Shown here: piece by piece, positions 18,144-26,891 of the stretch
How the letters are laid out: every line of letters starts with the position of its first letter
How positions within the stretch are numbered: the stretch's first letter is position 1
Source: Virgibacillus halotolerans
GTDB taxonomy: Bacteria > Bacillota > Bacilli > Bacillales > Amphibacillaceae
NCBI RefSeq assembly: GCF_016908515.1
Contig: NZ_JAFBEA010000006.1
Coordinates: forward strand, 1-64,000
Direction: 5' to 3'
DNA: 64,000 nucleotides
Program-made: the position numbers and the translations under genes
Notes under the pieces: generated by a model
The model's database searches: none
What the model was told of the DNA's origin: nothing
What the model saw: only the letters and a program-made list of their open reading frames with translations

Positions 18144-18168
18144 AGAGTTGACAAATTGGATTAATTAT

Positions 18169-18197
18169 TTGAATACTTCAGATTTCACTGATATACT
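18169..18197 (+). promoter_or_regulatory. Sigma-A promoter of the aldehyde dehydrogenase operon
   Basis: TTGAAT (18169-18174), a 17-base spacer and TGA-TATACT (18189-18197) form an extended -10 promoter. The transcript start is expected near 18204, about 60 bases before the coding region and upstream of the cre site. Confidence 0.7.
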
Positions 18198-18233
18198 TTG
18201 AATGTAAATGGGAGGCGTTTACTTCAGTTCAGT

Positions 18234-18247
18234 TGTAAACGTTTACA
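18234..18247 (+). promoter_or_regulatory. cre site (CcpA operator)
   Basis: TGTAAACGTTTACA is a perfect 14-base palindrome and a full match to the catabolite-responsive element consensus TGWAANCGNTNWCA. It lies about 30 bases downstream of the expected transcript start and directly before the ribosome binding site. That position usually means CcpA-mediated repression by roadblock. Confidence 0.85.
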
Positions 18248-18265
18248 AAGAGGAGGAATAATGTT

Positions 18266-19786
18266 ATGCGATATGAAAATCCGAATACAGAAGGTTCATT
18301 GGTTCATTTTAAACCACGTTATGATAATTTTATTGGTGGTGAATATCGTCCGCCAGCAAGTGGAAAATACTTTGATAATGTAAGCCCAGTTACCGGTAAG
18401 GTTTTTTGTGAAGTAGCCAGATCAAACAAGGAAGATGTGGAGGCGGCAGTCGATGCAGCGGACAAGGCCAAGGATACTTGGGGGAAAACGTCAGTTGCAG
18501 AACGCGCGAATATTTTAAATAAAATAGCCGATCGGATCGAAGAAAATTTAGAGACGCTGGCAGTTGCGGAAACATGGGATAATGGTAAAGCAGTACGGGA
18601 AACATTGGCAGCAGATATACCGCTCGCAGTGGATCATTACCGGTATTTTGCTGGAGCAATCCGTGCACAGGAAGGCGGTCTTAGTCAGATTGACGATGAT
18701 ACAGTGGCATATCATTTCCATGAGCCATTAGGTGTTGTTGGACAAATCATCCCATGGAACTTTCCCATCCTGATGGCAACGTGGAAATTGGCACCAGCAT
18801 TAGCTGCTGGTAACTGTGTCGTATTAAAGCCTGCGGAACAAACGCCAGTATCGATTCATATATTATTGGATCTGATTCAGGACCTTTTACCACCAGGTGT
18901 CCTCAACATTGTCAATGGTTTTGGAGTTGAGGCAGGAAAGCCTTTAGCAACAAACAGCCGTATTTCTAAAGTAGCATTTACCGGAGAAACAACAACAGGC
19001 CGGTTGATTATGCAATATGCTTCAGAAAATATCATTCCTGTGACATTGGAGTTGGGCGGTAAATCACCGAATATATTCTTTGATGACGTAATGGATGAGG
19101 ATGATGGTTTCCTTGATAAGGCTGTGGAAGGATTTGTTATGTTTGCCTTGAATCAGGGGGAGGTTTGCACCTGTCCATCACGCGCACTTGTTCACGAATC
19201 GATTTATGATAAATTTATGGAACGGGTTATCGAACGGGTAAAGCAAATCAAAATAGGTCATCCACTTGATACCGAAACAATGATGGGTGCACAAGCTTCA
19301 GAAGAACAAATGGAAAAAATTAAATCCTACCTTGATATTGGAAGACAGGAAGGGGCTGAAGTTCTGATTGGTGGTAATGTAAATAAGCTTGATGGAGATC
19401 TTGAAACTGGTTATTATATTGAACCTACAATCTTCAAGGGAGATAATAGCATGCGTATTTTCCAAGAAGAAATATTTGGACCAGTACTTTCAGTCACAAC
19501 ATTTAAGGATAAAGATGAGGCAATGGAAATCGCCAATGATACATTGTACGGTTTAGGTGCAGGTGTTTGGACGAGAAATGTGAATACAGCCTATCGGTTT
19601 GGACGTGGTATTCAGGCTGGTCGTGTATGGACGAACTGTTATCATCAGTATCCAGCACATGCGGCTTTCGGCGGTTACAAAAAATCCGGAATTGGAAGAG
19701 AAAATCATTTAATGATGTTGGATCACTATCAGCAAACGAAAAACCTATTGGTTAGTTATAGTGAAGAAGCGACCGGTTTATTTTAG
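18266..19786 (+). CDS. NAD(P)-dependent aldehyde dehydrogenase (AldB/AcoD-like)
   Basis: A 506-residue aldehyde dehydrogenase that oxidises acetaldehyde or another aliphatic aldehyde to the acid. The coenzyme-fold segment IIPWNFP, the catalytic Glu in LELGGKSP and the catalytic Cys in [11 protein letters not shown] are present. The CTCPSR version of the active-site loop is characteristic of AldB/AcoD enzymes rather than betaine-aldehyde dehydrogenases. A promoter and a perfect cre site precede it, so expression should fall when glucose is available. It is followed by a DUF779 gene, a common pairing for this subgroup. The physiological substrate is inferred. Confidence 0.9.
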   Translation: MRYENPNTEGSLVHFKPRYDNFIGGEYRPPASGKYFDNVSPVTGKVFCEVARSNKEDVEAAVDAADKAKDTWGKTSVAERANILNKIADRIEENLETLAVAETWDNGKAVRETLAADIPLAVDHYRYFAGAIRAQEGGLSQIDDDTVAYHFHEPLGVVGQIIPWNFPILMATWKLAPALAAGNCVVLKPAEQTPVSIHILLDLIQDLLPPGVLNIVNGFGVEAGKPLATNSRISKVAFTGETTTGRLIMQYASENIIPVTLELGGKSPNIFFDDVMDEDDGFLDKAVEGFVMFALNQGEVCTCPSRALVHESIYDKFMERVIERVKQIKIGHPLDTETMMGAQASEEQMEKIKSYLDIGRQEGAEVLIGGNVNKLDGDLETGYYIEPTIFKGDNSMRIFQEEIFGPVLSVTTFKDKDEAMEIANDTLYGLGAGVWTRNVNTAYRFGRGIQAGRVWTNCYHQYPAHAAFGGYKKSGIGRENHLMMLDHYQQTKNLLVSYSEEATGLF

Positions 19787-19904
19787 CAGTTAAGAAAGTA
19801 TAGCTACTTTCTACTGTATTAAGGCAACGAAGGCATTCGCCATTAAAAGCTTGGTGAATGCTAAGCTTACTAATCTTTTCGATTATCAGGAAAGGGTGTA
19901 AAAA

Positions 19905-20270
19905 ATGGTTGAGCGTGTAACGGCTACTGATGAAGCTTTAAACCTAATTCATTCTTTGGAAGAAATGCATGGTCCATTAATGTTTCATCAGTCTGGCGGT
20001 TGTTGTGATGGAAGTTCTCCGATGTGTTTTCAAAAGGGAGAGTTTCATGTAGGCGACTCAGATGTTTTGCTTGGTGAAATCGGTGATGCATCATTTTATA
20101 TGTCAAAGGATCAGTATGAATATTGGAAGCATACCCAGTTAATTATTGATGCGGTAAACGGTCGGGGCGGCATGTTTTCATTGGAAGGTCCTGAAGGGAA
20201 GCGTTTCCTGACGAGATCACGCGTATTTACTGCAGACGAGCGAACGGCATTAGCGGAAGTTGAGCAATAA
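19905..20270 (+). CDS. DUF779 family protein
   Basis: A 121-residue protein of the DUF779 family, function unknown. The conserved core HQSGGCCDGSSPMC (residues 26-39) has three Cys and one His and could bind a metal or react with an aldehyde; this is speculation. DUF779 genes commonly sit next to AldB/AcoD-type aldehyde dehydrogenases, as here. An imperfect hairpin lies in the 118-base gap between the two genes and may adjust their relative expression. A terminator follows. Confidence 0.8.
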   Translation: MVERVTATDEALNLIHSLEEMHGPLMFHQSGGCCDGSSPMCFQKGEFHVGDSDVLLGEIGDASFYMSKDQYEYWKHTQLIIDAVNGRGGMFSLEGPEGKRFLTRSRVFTADERTALAEVEQ

Positions 20271-20280
20271 GATATCAAAG

Positions 20281-20322
20281 ATCGTCAAATCTCTTATTTT
20301 GAGGGATTTGGCGATTTTTTTT
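20281..20322 (+). terminator. Terminator after the DUF779 gene
   Basis: An 11-bp stem with one G-T pair (ATCGTCAAATC with GATTTGGCGAT) runs directly into eight T. Confidence 0.85.
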
Positions 20323-20427
20323 CTAAAAAGAACATATTAACATATATATATATAGAAAGCAGTAAAAGATGAACACTGAGAATTGATTCACCTCTTGCTA
20401 GGATTATTCATAAATTAAATAAAGATA

Positions 20428-20472
20428 AAAAAACCTGATCCAGATACATTTTTACTTATATCTGGGTTTTGA
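20428..20472. other. Orphan hairpin in the gap before the P-loop protein gene
   Basis: CCAGATA and TATCTGG form a 7-bp stem flanked by AAAACC- and GGTTTT-like extensions. A T-rich run follows better on the minus strand. No minus-strand gene ends here, so its role is unclear. The rest of the gap 20323-20610 shows only AT-rich sequence and an imperfect palindrome near 20562-20580. Confidence 0.3.
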
Positions 20473-20610
20473 TCGCACTTACGACGTATAGGATATAGTG
20501 TAGATAGTGCTATTATCTTGGTTTCTGGAGCTTGCTGACATTATCATCAGTCTGAAAAGGGGGGTATTAGTACTACCCGGAGATAAACTGTATACAAAGG
20601 ATGTGTTCAA

Positions 20611-21639
20611 TTGTCAATTAAAAAATATTATTACGTTAGCGGGAATACAGCGGAAGGGCTTGTTAACTTTTTACCATCAAATGTAACAGGGTTTGAGCAA
20701 ATAGTTATATTAAAACATCCATCGGAACAATTGAAAACGGATGTTTTAAGAGGTGTTATTAAACGATACGAAAAAACATATGATCTTGAAATTATGCTTA
20801 GCTCAATAAGTGGTCAATACTTGGAAGGGATTATCATTCGAGAGCGATCGATGGCAATCATCATCGATCATGTTGCAATACCTGATCTAAAAGCAACAGT
20901 GGAAGTTGATTTGTCATTATTTTTAGCAGAGCAGAAAGTACTTCCTATCGAAAATGAGCGTTTTCACCAGGCATATAATAGCTTTTCCGCTGGTCTTCGT
21001 ATCCACGATAAACTGGAAGCAATATACGTTAATGAAATGGACTTTGCAAAGGCAGATCAACTAGCAGACCAGTTTATTAGGGAGCTGTTGAAAGAACAAC
21101 CAAAGCGAAAGAAAAAATCCCATGTTTATCGTCGTTTATTTGGTACAAACACTACAGAGGGTGTCGTAAATATTGTTCCACAACTGATTGAAAGTCTTTC
21201 CCATGTTTATCATTTAAAAGGCCGAGCGGGAACAGGAAAATCCACATTTATGAAAAAAGTTCTAGCAGCCTGTACAGATTACGGATTTGATGTTGAATTA
21301 TTCCATTGCAGTTTTGATCCCCATAGTATTGATATGGTACGCGTACCTGAGCTCGATTTCTGTATCTTTGATAGTACAGATCCCCATGAAATTGTTCCAA
21401 GACGAGAAGCGGAAAAAATCATTGATTTGTATAAAGAAACAGTGGAACCCGGAACAGATGAAAAATATGCCAAAGAGATTCAAGCGATTCACAGCAATTA
21501 TAAATCCTATATGAAACAAGGTATTCGGCAACTAAAAGAAGCGGGTGAGATCGTAGAAAAACAAGAGCAACAATATGCGTACAGTGATAAAGAAAGAGAA
21601 AAAATCATTGAATTTATCATGGAATTTCACGTGGAGTAA
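20611..21639 (+). CDS. P-loop ATPase-like protein with duplicated domain (PRK06851 type)
   Basis: A 342-residue protein built from two related halves. Each half starts with a GNTxEGxVN-type block (residues 11-20 and about 179-188), followed by a strand and a P-loop position. In the C-terminal half the Walker A is intact, GRAGTGKSTFMKK near residue 210. In the N-terminal half the equivalent segment LKHPSEQLKTDVLRG has lost the glycines and the Lys-Ser pair. This matches the PRK06851-type nucleotide-binding family as I recall it, whose function is unknown. TTG 20611 follows AAAGG with a 10-base gap. It probably acts in the cytoplasm, as no membrane segment is seen. Confidence 0.65.
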   Translation: MSIKKYYYVSGNTAEGLVNFLPSNVTGFEQIVILKHPSEQLKTDVLRGVIKRYEKTYDLEIMLSSISGQYLEGIIIRERSMAIIIDHVAIPDLKATVEVDLSLFLAEQKVLPIENERFHQAYNSFSAGLRIHDKLEAIYVNEMDFAKADQLADQFIRELLKEQPKRKKKSHVYRRLFGTNTTEGVVNIVPQLIESLSHVYHLKGRAGTGKSTFMKKVLAACTDYGFDVELFHCSFDPHSIDMVRVPELDFCIFDSTDPHEIVPRREAEKIIDLYKETVEPGTDEKYAKEIQAIHSNYKSYMKQGIRQLKEAGEIVEKQEQQYAYSDKEREKIIEFIMEFHVE

Positions 21640-21648
21640 ATCTTTTAC

Positions 21649-21677
21649 TTGAAATTTTTTTGGATTTGTTGTAGAAT
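21649..21677 (+). promoter_or_regulatory. Sigma-A promoter of the first IDEAL gene
   Basis: TTGAAA (21649-21654), 17 bases, then TAGAAT (21672-21677), about 40 bases before the start codon. Confidence 0.6.
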
Positions 21678-21717
21678 TAGTTAACTGAAAATTAAGATAG
21701 GACAGGGAGGTTAAAGG

Positions 21718-22158
21718 ATGGTAACAGTAAAAATGCTCAAGCCATATTATATAAAAGCAGATGCTGATTATGTGCGCGTGATTCTAGCTTATCAATATTT
21801 CTCTGTAATTATTAATCAAAAAGTATACCAGTTTATACCAGTTGAAGCGAAAGAAATACGTATTGATCGTTCGACTCGTAAGGTAAAAAACCTTGATGCT
21901 AATTTTGCCTTCCAAAAAGACAAAGATGTTGTATATGTCAGTATGTCAGAACTAATTTCTCTTCCTGATTTTATCGAGCAATTACATGCTATTGCCGAAC
22001 CATATTATAAAAAAGATACCGTAAATACAAATGATACAAAAGATGATAGCGCAGTCATTATTGATGAATTAGAACAAATGAATTTAAAAAGATTGATCGA
22101 TAAAGCGTTGGATGAAAGAGATCAAGAAGCATTTCATCGACTCGTAGAATTATTATAA
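21718..22158 (+). CDS. IDEAL domain protein, copy 1
   Basis: A 146-residue cytoplasmic protein. The N-terminal part (residues 1-100) is an unnamed beta-rich region beginning VKMLKPYYIKADADY. The C-terminal 35 residues, ending LKRLIDKALDERDQEAFHRLVELL, match the IDEAL domain found in many short Bacillaceae proteins. No enzymatic residues are seen. It has its own promoter and terminator and is followed by a paralogue sharing both regions. Function unknown. Confidence 0.7.
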   Translation: MVTVKMLKPYYIKADADYVRVILAYQYFSVIINQKVYQFIPVEAKEIRIDRSTRKVKNLDANFAFQKDKDVVYVSMSELISLPDFIEQLHAIAEPYYKKDTVNTNDTKDDSAVIIDELEQMNLKRLIDKALDERDQEAFHRLVELL

Positions 22159-22203
22159 CAAAGTTGTGGATACTAATTTTCGATGACTTTTTCTGTACAA
22201 AAT

Positions 22204-22241
22204 AGAAGCATTGTCTGCTCGTTAGGATGGTGCTTCTTTTT
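22204..22241 (+). terminator. Terminator between the IDEAL paralogues
   Basis: AGAAGCA (22204-22210) pairs with TGCTTCT (22231-22237), followed by a T run. It separates the two paralogues into separate transcripts. Confidence 0.7.
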
Positions 22242-22363
22242 ATTTACTTTTAGTTCGTTATAAAGTTCTTTTAACCCTTTATAAAAACTGGATTATCGAT
22301 TATACTATACCTAAAAGTTCTATTTAAAGAACAAATTAAATTCAATACTTGGGGGTGGGTGAA

Positions 22364-22804
22364 TTGAAAATGAAAGTTAAACAGCTAAAACCGTACCATA
22401 TTAAAGCAGACGCAGATCATTTATACGTAATTGTTTCACCATCTTATTTTACCTTACTGATTAACAGGGAAGAGTATCAGCTGGATCCAACAAAGGCGAA
22501 GGAAATTATCATTAAACGAAGAGATAAAACGATTGCAAATCTGAACGTAGAATTTACCTTTCGAAAAAATAGCGAGCTAATCTACATAACAATGGGTGAG
22601 CTCATGAAGATACCTGATTTTCTAATTATATTGGCAAAGATTGCAGCACCTTTTTTTATAGACGATACTGCAACAGATGATGGTTTAATTGAAGATGAAG
22701 TGGTTATTGGAGAATTAGAAAGGTTAAATATTAAAAGATTGATTGATAGATCATTGGATGAGCGGGATGAAAAGACCTTTTATCATTTATTAACATTGCT
22801 TTAG
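22364..22804 (+). CDS. IDEAL domain protein, copy 2
   Basis: A 146-residue paralogue of the preceding gene. It shares the N-terminal KxLKPYxIKADADxxYVI pattern and the C-terminal IDEAL segment NIKRLIDRSLDERDEKTF. TTG 22364 is chosen since GGGGGTG (22351-22357) fits it; ATG 22370 is an alternative. The pair looks like a tandem duplication followed by divergence of the middle part. Function unknown. Confidence 0.68.
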   Translation: MKMKVKQLKPYHIKADADHLYVIVSPSYFTLLINREEYQLDPTKAKEIIIKRRDKTIANLNVEFTFRKNSELIYITMGELMKIPDFLIILAKIAAPFFIDDTATDDGLIEDEVVIGELERLNIKRLIDRSLDERDEKTFYHLLTLL

Positions 22805-22812
22805 ATAAACGT

Positions 22813-22848
22813 AAAAAGGTCTATCCACATCATTGGATAGACCTTTTT
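22813..22848. terminator. Bidirectional terminator between IDEAL copy 2 and pbpC
   Basis: A perfect 15-bp stem (22813-22827 with 22834-22848) with A and T runs at its ends can stop both the plus-strand IDEAL gene and the convergent penicillin-binding-protein gene. Confidence 0.9.
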
Positions 22849-22849
22849 A

Positions 22850-24868
22850 TTACTTTTTAAGCTTTACTAAAATATCGGTAACCTTTTTAGCGGTATAGGT
22901 GCTACCACCTTTATCTTCCGTTCCTTCAACCATCATTGCAATAAGGATATCCTGATCATCCGTTGGATACCCAACAAACCAGCCATTTTCTTTGCCGGAT
23001 TCTCCACCTGTTAGCTTCAATTCTGCCGTTCCAGTTTTTCCAGAAATGGAAAGCTCATCCTTTTTTGCTTTTTTCGCTGTCCCTTTTTCAACAACATCTT
23101 TTAAGGCCTTTTTGATGATATCTGCATTTTCACTTGAAATTAAATCCTTTTGCCAAATCTCACCTGTTTTCTCACTGGTAAGTAGTGTAGGTTTAACCAT
23201 ATTTCCATCATTCAGGAAAGGTGTATAAGCTAATGCTAAATGCAGGGAGCTCATCTCCAATTGACCTTGCCCATAGCTTGAGTTGGCGAGTAAAACTTCA
23301 TCACTGATTTTTCCATCAGAAGATACGTTGGAAGCAGTAATCGGGTACTCATAAGGGAGTTTCTCTCCAAACCCGAAATGTTCCATTCCACTGACAAAAG
23401 CATCGCTACCCATGTTAACAGCCTGCATTGCAAAGTAAATATTATCTGAACGGATTAAAGCATCGTAAAGATCTACTGGATCACTTGATTCAGATACACG
23501 ACGAACTTTGTAATCTCCCCAGCCTTTTCCATTACTCCATGTCAGACCATTAATTTTAATGCCCTCATCCGGCTTAATGGTGCCATTTTCCAACCCGATC
23601 GCCGCAGTTATTGGTTTAAGTGCGGAACCAGGGGCAAACGTTGCTTTGAAACGATTAAGTAGTGGTTGCTTTTCATCGTCTTGCAATTTTTCCCACATAT
23701 TTGGTGTGGTGCCATATAAAATTTCATTCGGATCAAATGATGGACTGCTGACAAGTGCTAATGTCTCTCCGGATTTTGGATCAATTGCAGCTGCCGTACC
23801 AGTGTCACCATCATAGGACTTATAAATCTTCTCCTGTATATTCACATCGATTGTAACCGTAATATTTTCCCCGTCTTTCACAGGTTTCTCAGCTAAGACA
23901 ATTTCATCATCGTCTTTAGAAACGATGATCTTTGCTCCAGGTTCTCCTTTGAGTTCCTTTTCATACAACTGTTCCAGTCCTCTTTTTCCAATGATGTCAT
24001 TCGCGCTATACATACCAGGATCTTGTTTTTCAAGTTCCTCTGCATTGATTTGGCCAACATACCCAACTAATTGTGCAGCAGCCTTATCTTCAGGGTAGAT
24101 GCGGCCGGTTACTTCTTGACCTGTAACGCCATCAACTTTCCAGAGTTTATCCAGCAGGCTTTCATTTGTTTTAGGAATTTTTTTCAATGGGACAAATAGG
24201 TCAGGTTCAACCCAATCTGCGTCTATTGCTGAATCAATTTGTTCAGTAGAAAGCTGAAGCAAGTCTGCAAGTTTCTTTTTAGCCTGTTTCGGATTATCCC
24301 CGAGTTTCTCAGGAACTACGCCAATTTCATAGACAATATCATTGATTGCCAGCGGCATTTGATTGCGGTCAAGTATGTCCCCACGTTCTGGGGATTCGGA
24401 TTCGACACTAATTTCTCCGCCATCTTTTATTTCTGGAAATAGAAAGCCTGGATCCCATTCTACAAACCAATTCTTGTCATCTTTTTCTCCTTCTTGAATA
24501 AGTGTGGCTTCATAATCGAAGGTAATCGGTCCTGCAAGGCTTTCCATTTCAGCAGTAAAAGGAATGGTAGCTTCACCGGAATCCATTGCCGCCTCCAGAT
24601 CTTCTTCATTTAATTTTTCAAAGTTAATCTTTAAATCTGAAATGTTCAAGTCCTCATAAATTTTTCCATAACGATCAATTGAATCTTCTTTTGCATACGT
24701 GTTTTTTGCTTCAGAAGCAAACATGTCATACATTTTTTCAAACTTAAGCTCGTTCCATTGTTTTACGAATGTATCAAAACGTTCGTTTGGCGTTGCTTCA
24801 TCTTTTGCTGAACATGCGCCAAGAAAAACGATTAGAATAACGAACATTGCCATTATCATTTTTTTCAT
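22850..24868 (-). CDS. pbpC: Class B penicillin-binding protein, PBP3/PBP2a-like lipoprotein
   Basis: A peptidoglycan transpeptidase of 672 residues. The N-terminal signal ends in a lipobox (LGACS), so it is probably anchored as a lipoprotein. It has an NTF2-like MecA N-terminal domain (about 25-140), a PBP dimerisation domain (150-330) and the transpeptidase domain. The catalytic Ser415 lies in SALK, with SDN and KTGT motifs following. This architecture is that of B. subtilis PbpC (PBP3) and Staphylococcus PBP2a. Those proteins have low beta-lactam affinity; whether this one does cannot be seen. It is convergent with the IDEAL gene. Confidence 0.9.
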   Translation of the reverse strand: MKKMIMAMFVILIVFLGACSAKDEATPNERFDTFVKQWNELKFEKMYDMFASEAKNTYAKEDSIDRYGKIYEDLNISDLKINFEKLNEEDLEAAMDSGEATIPFTAEMESLAGPITFDYEATLIQEGEKDDKNWFVEWDPGFLFPEIKDGGEISVESESPERGDILDRNQMPLAINDIVYEIGVVPEKLGDNPKQAKKKLADLLQLSTEQIDSAIDADWVEPDLFVPLKKIPKTNESLLDKLWKVDGVTGQEVTGRIYPEDKAAAQLVGYVGQINAEELEKQDPGMYSANDIIGKRGLEQLYEKELKGEPGAKIIVSKDDDEIVLAEKPVKDGENITVTIDVNIQEKIYKSYDGDTGTAAAIDPKSGETLALVSSPSFDPNEILYGTTPNMWEKLQDDEKQPLLNRFKATFAPGSALKPITAAIGLENGTIKPDEGIKINGLTWSNGKGWGDYKVRRVSESSDPVDLYDALIRSDNIYFAMQAVNMGSDAFVSGMEHFGFGEKLPYEYPITASNVSSDGKISDEVLLANSSYGQGQLEMSSLHLALAYTPFLNDGNMVKPTLLTSEKTGEIWQKDLISSENADIIKKALKDVVEKGTAKKAKKDELSISGKTGTAELKLTGGESGKENGWFVGYPTDDQDILIAMMVEGTEDKGGSTYTAKKVTDILVKLKK

Positions 24869-24930
24869 TAAGAAGCCCCCCTCTTAAATAATAAATCATC
24901 TCTTTATCATACCATTAAAAAGTATAAAAT

Positions 24931-24975
24931 GATAAAAGTCACACTGCATCTATGGATTTGCAGGTGACTTTTATC
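24931..24975 (-). terminator. Terminator of the LCP gene
   Basis: A 12-bp perfect stem GATAAAAGTCAC (24931-24942) with 24964-24975 contains a nested CTGCA/TGCAG stem. It lies just after the stop of the minus-strand LCP gene, with a T-rich stretch following on that strand. Confidence 0.6.
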
Positions 24976-24984
24976 TCCGTGGCG

Positions 24985-25914
24985 TTACCTCGCTTCCATA
25001 TGGTCTTTAATCTCGGTTGTAATCCGATTAAATTCACCGTCAGGTACTACATAATACCAAACGCCATTGATCGTTTGACCGTCTCCATTAATTTCCATTG
25101 TTTTGGAGTTTTTGCGTGTTCCGCGGTAATCACTGAACAATGTTTGCATATTATCCTTATCCAGATTTGTTTTCACATTACCGCCTAAAATATTTAATAT
25201 GTCGCCAACTTTTGTAATATTGTTGAAGCTGGCACCTTTATCTATGGCAGCTGTTAGCACCTCACGTTGACGCTCATTACGCCCCATATCACCACGTGGA
25301 TCATTTTTACGCATGCGGATGTATTTCAATGCATCCTCACCACTTAGCGTGATATTTCCTTTGGAGAAACTTGCACCGTCTTGTGAAAATTCCTGTGTAT
25401 TATTAATGGTGACACCACCGATGGCATCGATACCCTGTTGAAATCCTTCCATGTTAACCCTTGCGTAAAAGTGGACTGGTAAATCAAATGCTTCTTCAAC
25501 TGTTTGTACAGATAATGCTACATCACCGAATGCATACGCATGGTTGATTTTATCCATCCCTCGTCCAGGAATATTAACATATGTATCTCTAGGGATACTT
25601 AGCATGGTCATTGCATTTGTTTTCGGATTGAGCGACATTAGTATCATGGTATCGGAACGCCCCTTATCACCCTCACGTGCATCCACACCGAGTAATAAAA
25701 TGTTAACGGAATCATTATTTTTAAATAGCGCGTTTAATTCTTTTTGATTATCTCCTTCCAATGGATCGTGCATGGTTGCAATAGTATCTCCTACTTTATC
25801 CCATACATAATAAATATAGCCACCTATAATGAGAACAAAAGCTAGAATAATTCCACCAACCCAAAATGGCCACTTTCGTCTTTTCTTATGTCTTTTATCT
25901 ACTCTGGAATTCAC
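24985..25914 (-). CDS. LytR-CpsA-Psr (LCP) family cell-wall polymer ligase
   Basis: A 309-residue membrane protein with one N-terminal transmembrane segment (about 15-36) preceded by a strongly basic tail, and an extracellular LCP domain. LCP enzymes transfer teichoic acids or other glycopolymers from lipid carriers to peptidoglycan. Conserved Asp/Arg residues are in LLLGVDAREGDKGRSDTM, SIPRDTYV and RNERQREV. It is closest in layout to TagT/TagU/TagV, but the individual paralogue cannot be fixed. It sits between the penicillin-binding protein and the sortase, in a run of cell-envelope genes. Confidence 0.88.
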   Translation of the reverse strand: MNSRVDKRHKKRRKWPFWVGGIILAFVLIIGGYIYYVWDKVGDTIATMHDPLEGDNQKELNALFKNNDSVNILLLGVDAREGDKGRSDTMILMSLNPKTNAMTMLSIPRDTYVNIPGRGMDKINHAYAFGDVALSVQTVEEAFDLPVHFYARVNMEGFQQGIDAIGGVTINNTQEFSQDGASFSKGNITLSGEDALKYIRMRKNDPRGDMGRNERQREVLTAAIDKGASFNNITKVGDILNILGGNVKTNLDKDNMQTLFSDYRGTRKNSKTMEINGDGQTINGVWYYVVPDGEFNRITTEIKDHMEAR

Positions 25915-26032
25915 TTGTATGCTCCTCTGTCGAATATTCGCAAAAAAGTACGCAATTTGCTAAAAATTATTAAATCTTGCATAAATTATAACGGAAATGA
26001 TGCTTTTCGTCTATGAAGTTTAAAGTTATTCT

Positions 26033-26638
26033 TTAGTCTTTTTCCGAAACAGGGGTTGCCGTAATGATGTAACGGTCGGGCGCACTGCCGATGTAAGAAA
26101 ATGGATAACAGGTTGTCACGGTTAAAACCTCGTCCGGACTAGTAGGCGAAATAATAGTCAGATCGTCTGCTTTGACGATTTCGGTATCAACGATTTCGTA
26201 GGAAAATTCGCCATGTGGCAGTTGAATCGTCATGATATCCCCAAGCTCTAATTCGCCCATTCGTCGAAACACTGTATCACGGTGGCCGGATAAAACAATT
26301 TGATCGTTCTGTTGCGGATAGGCCGTTCCCTTATAATGGCCGACACCTTTTTCCAGATCATCTTCATCTGTTCCTTCTACAATTGGCAGATCTGATGCAA
26401 GACTTGGAATATGGAGAATACCGACAGTCTCTCCCATGCCAGGCGAAAATGATTGAGCAGTTTCTTCTGTTTCAGCAGTTGCTCCACCCGTTTTATCTAT
26501 GTTTTCTTTATCACTTAATAAAGCCTGTGCCTCTGCCAGACTGGTATTTTGTGCGTTTTCAGTTTTAAACCACTGGTAGCCGCCAAATCCTAAAAGGCAT
26601 AGACCGGCAATAATGAGCAGTGCAGATAATTTTTTCAT
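26033..26638 (-). CDS. srtD: Class D sortase
   Basis: A 201-residue transpeptidase that joins surface proteins with an LPxT-type signal to the cell wall. It has an N-terminal transmembrane anchor (residues 5-22), a low-complexity linker and the sortase fold. The catalytic His is in LSGHRDTVF, the Cys in VTTCYPF and the Arg in APDRYI. The sequence around the His and Cys is that of class D enzymes, which in Bacillus favour LPxTA or LPxTS sites. A protein ending in LPATA is encoded about 3.3 kb away in the divergent fibre operon, the only candidate substrate in this window. GAGGAG precedes the start. Confidence 0.88.
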   Translation of the reverse strand: MKKLSALLIIAGLCLLGFGGYQWFKTENAQNTSLAEAQALLSDKENIDKTGGATAETEETAQSFSPGMGETVGILHIPSLASDLPIVEGTDEDDLEKGVGHYKGTAYPQQNDQIVLSGHRDTVFRRMGELELGDIMTIQLPHGEFSYEIVDTEIVKADDLTIISPTSPDEVLTVTTCYPFSYIGSAPDRYIITATPVSEKD

Positions 26639-26744
26639 AGGAAAAACTCCTCAGTTTCTTTACCAACTAGTATATAGAATATTGGAGAATAATTAAAGTA
26701 TTTATGAAATTAATCTTACTAAGTTGCACGATAACTAGGTTATT

Positions 26745-26823
26745 GTTCTTATTAAGGAACAAAAAATATCTGAATCTAAGTGATATATAGATAATCAGAG
26801 GTAAATCGAGTATTTTGTTCTTT
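26745..26823. promoter_or_regulatory. SinR-box-like motifs, left cluster
   Basis: GTTCTTA (26745-26751) and AAGGAAC (26754-26760) form an inverted pair, and GTTCTTT (26817-26823) is an exact match to the SinR consensus GTTCTYT and abuts TATAAT (26823-26828). They lie between the divergent sortase and fibre genes. A SinR homologue is encoded at the right end of the locus. Confidence 0.5.
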
Positions 26824-26851
26824 ATAATGTATAAACGGCTTAATTTGAAGG

Positions 26852-26880
26852 TTTTCAAAATAGGAGTAATGTCCTATACT
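26852..26880 (+). promoter_or_regulatory. Candidate promoter of the fibre operon
   Basis: TTTTCA (26852-26857), 17 bases, TATACT (26875-26880). It would give an unusually long leader of about 235 bases before the first fibre gene. SinR-like boxes lie just downstream, a position suited to repression. Confidence 0.5.
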
Positions 26881-26891
26881 TCGATTATGTT

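Noticed and set aside
20428-20472. Hairpin as terminator of a minus-strand gene
   Set aside because: No minus-strand gene with plausible coding content ends here; listed only as an orphan structure.
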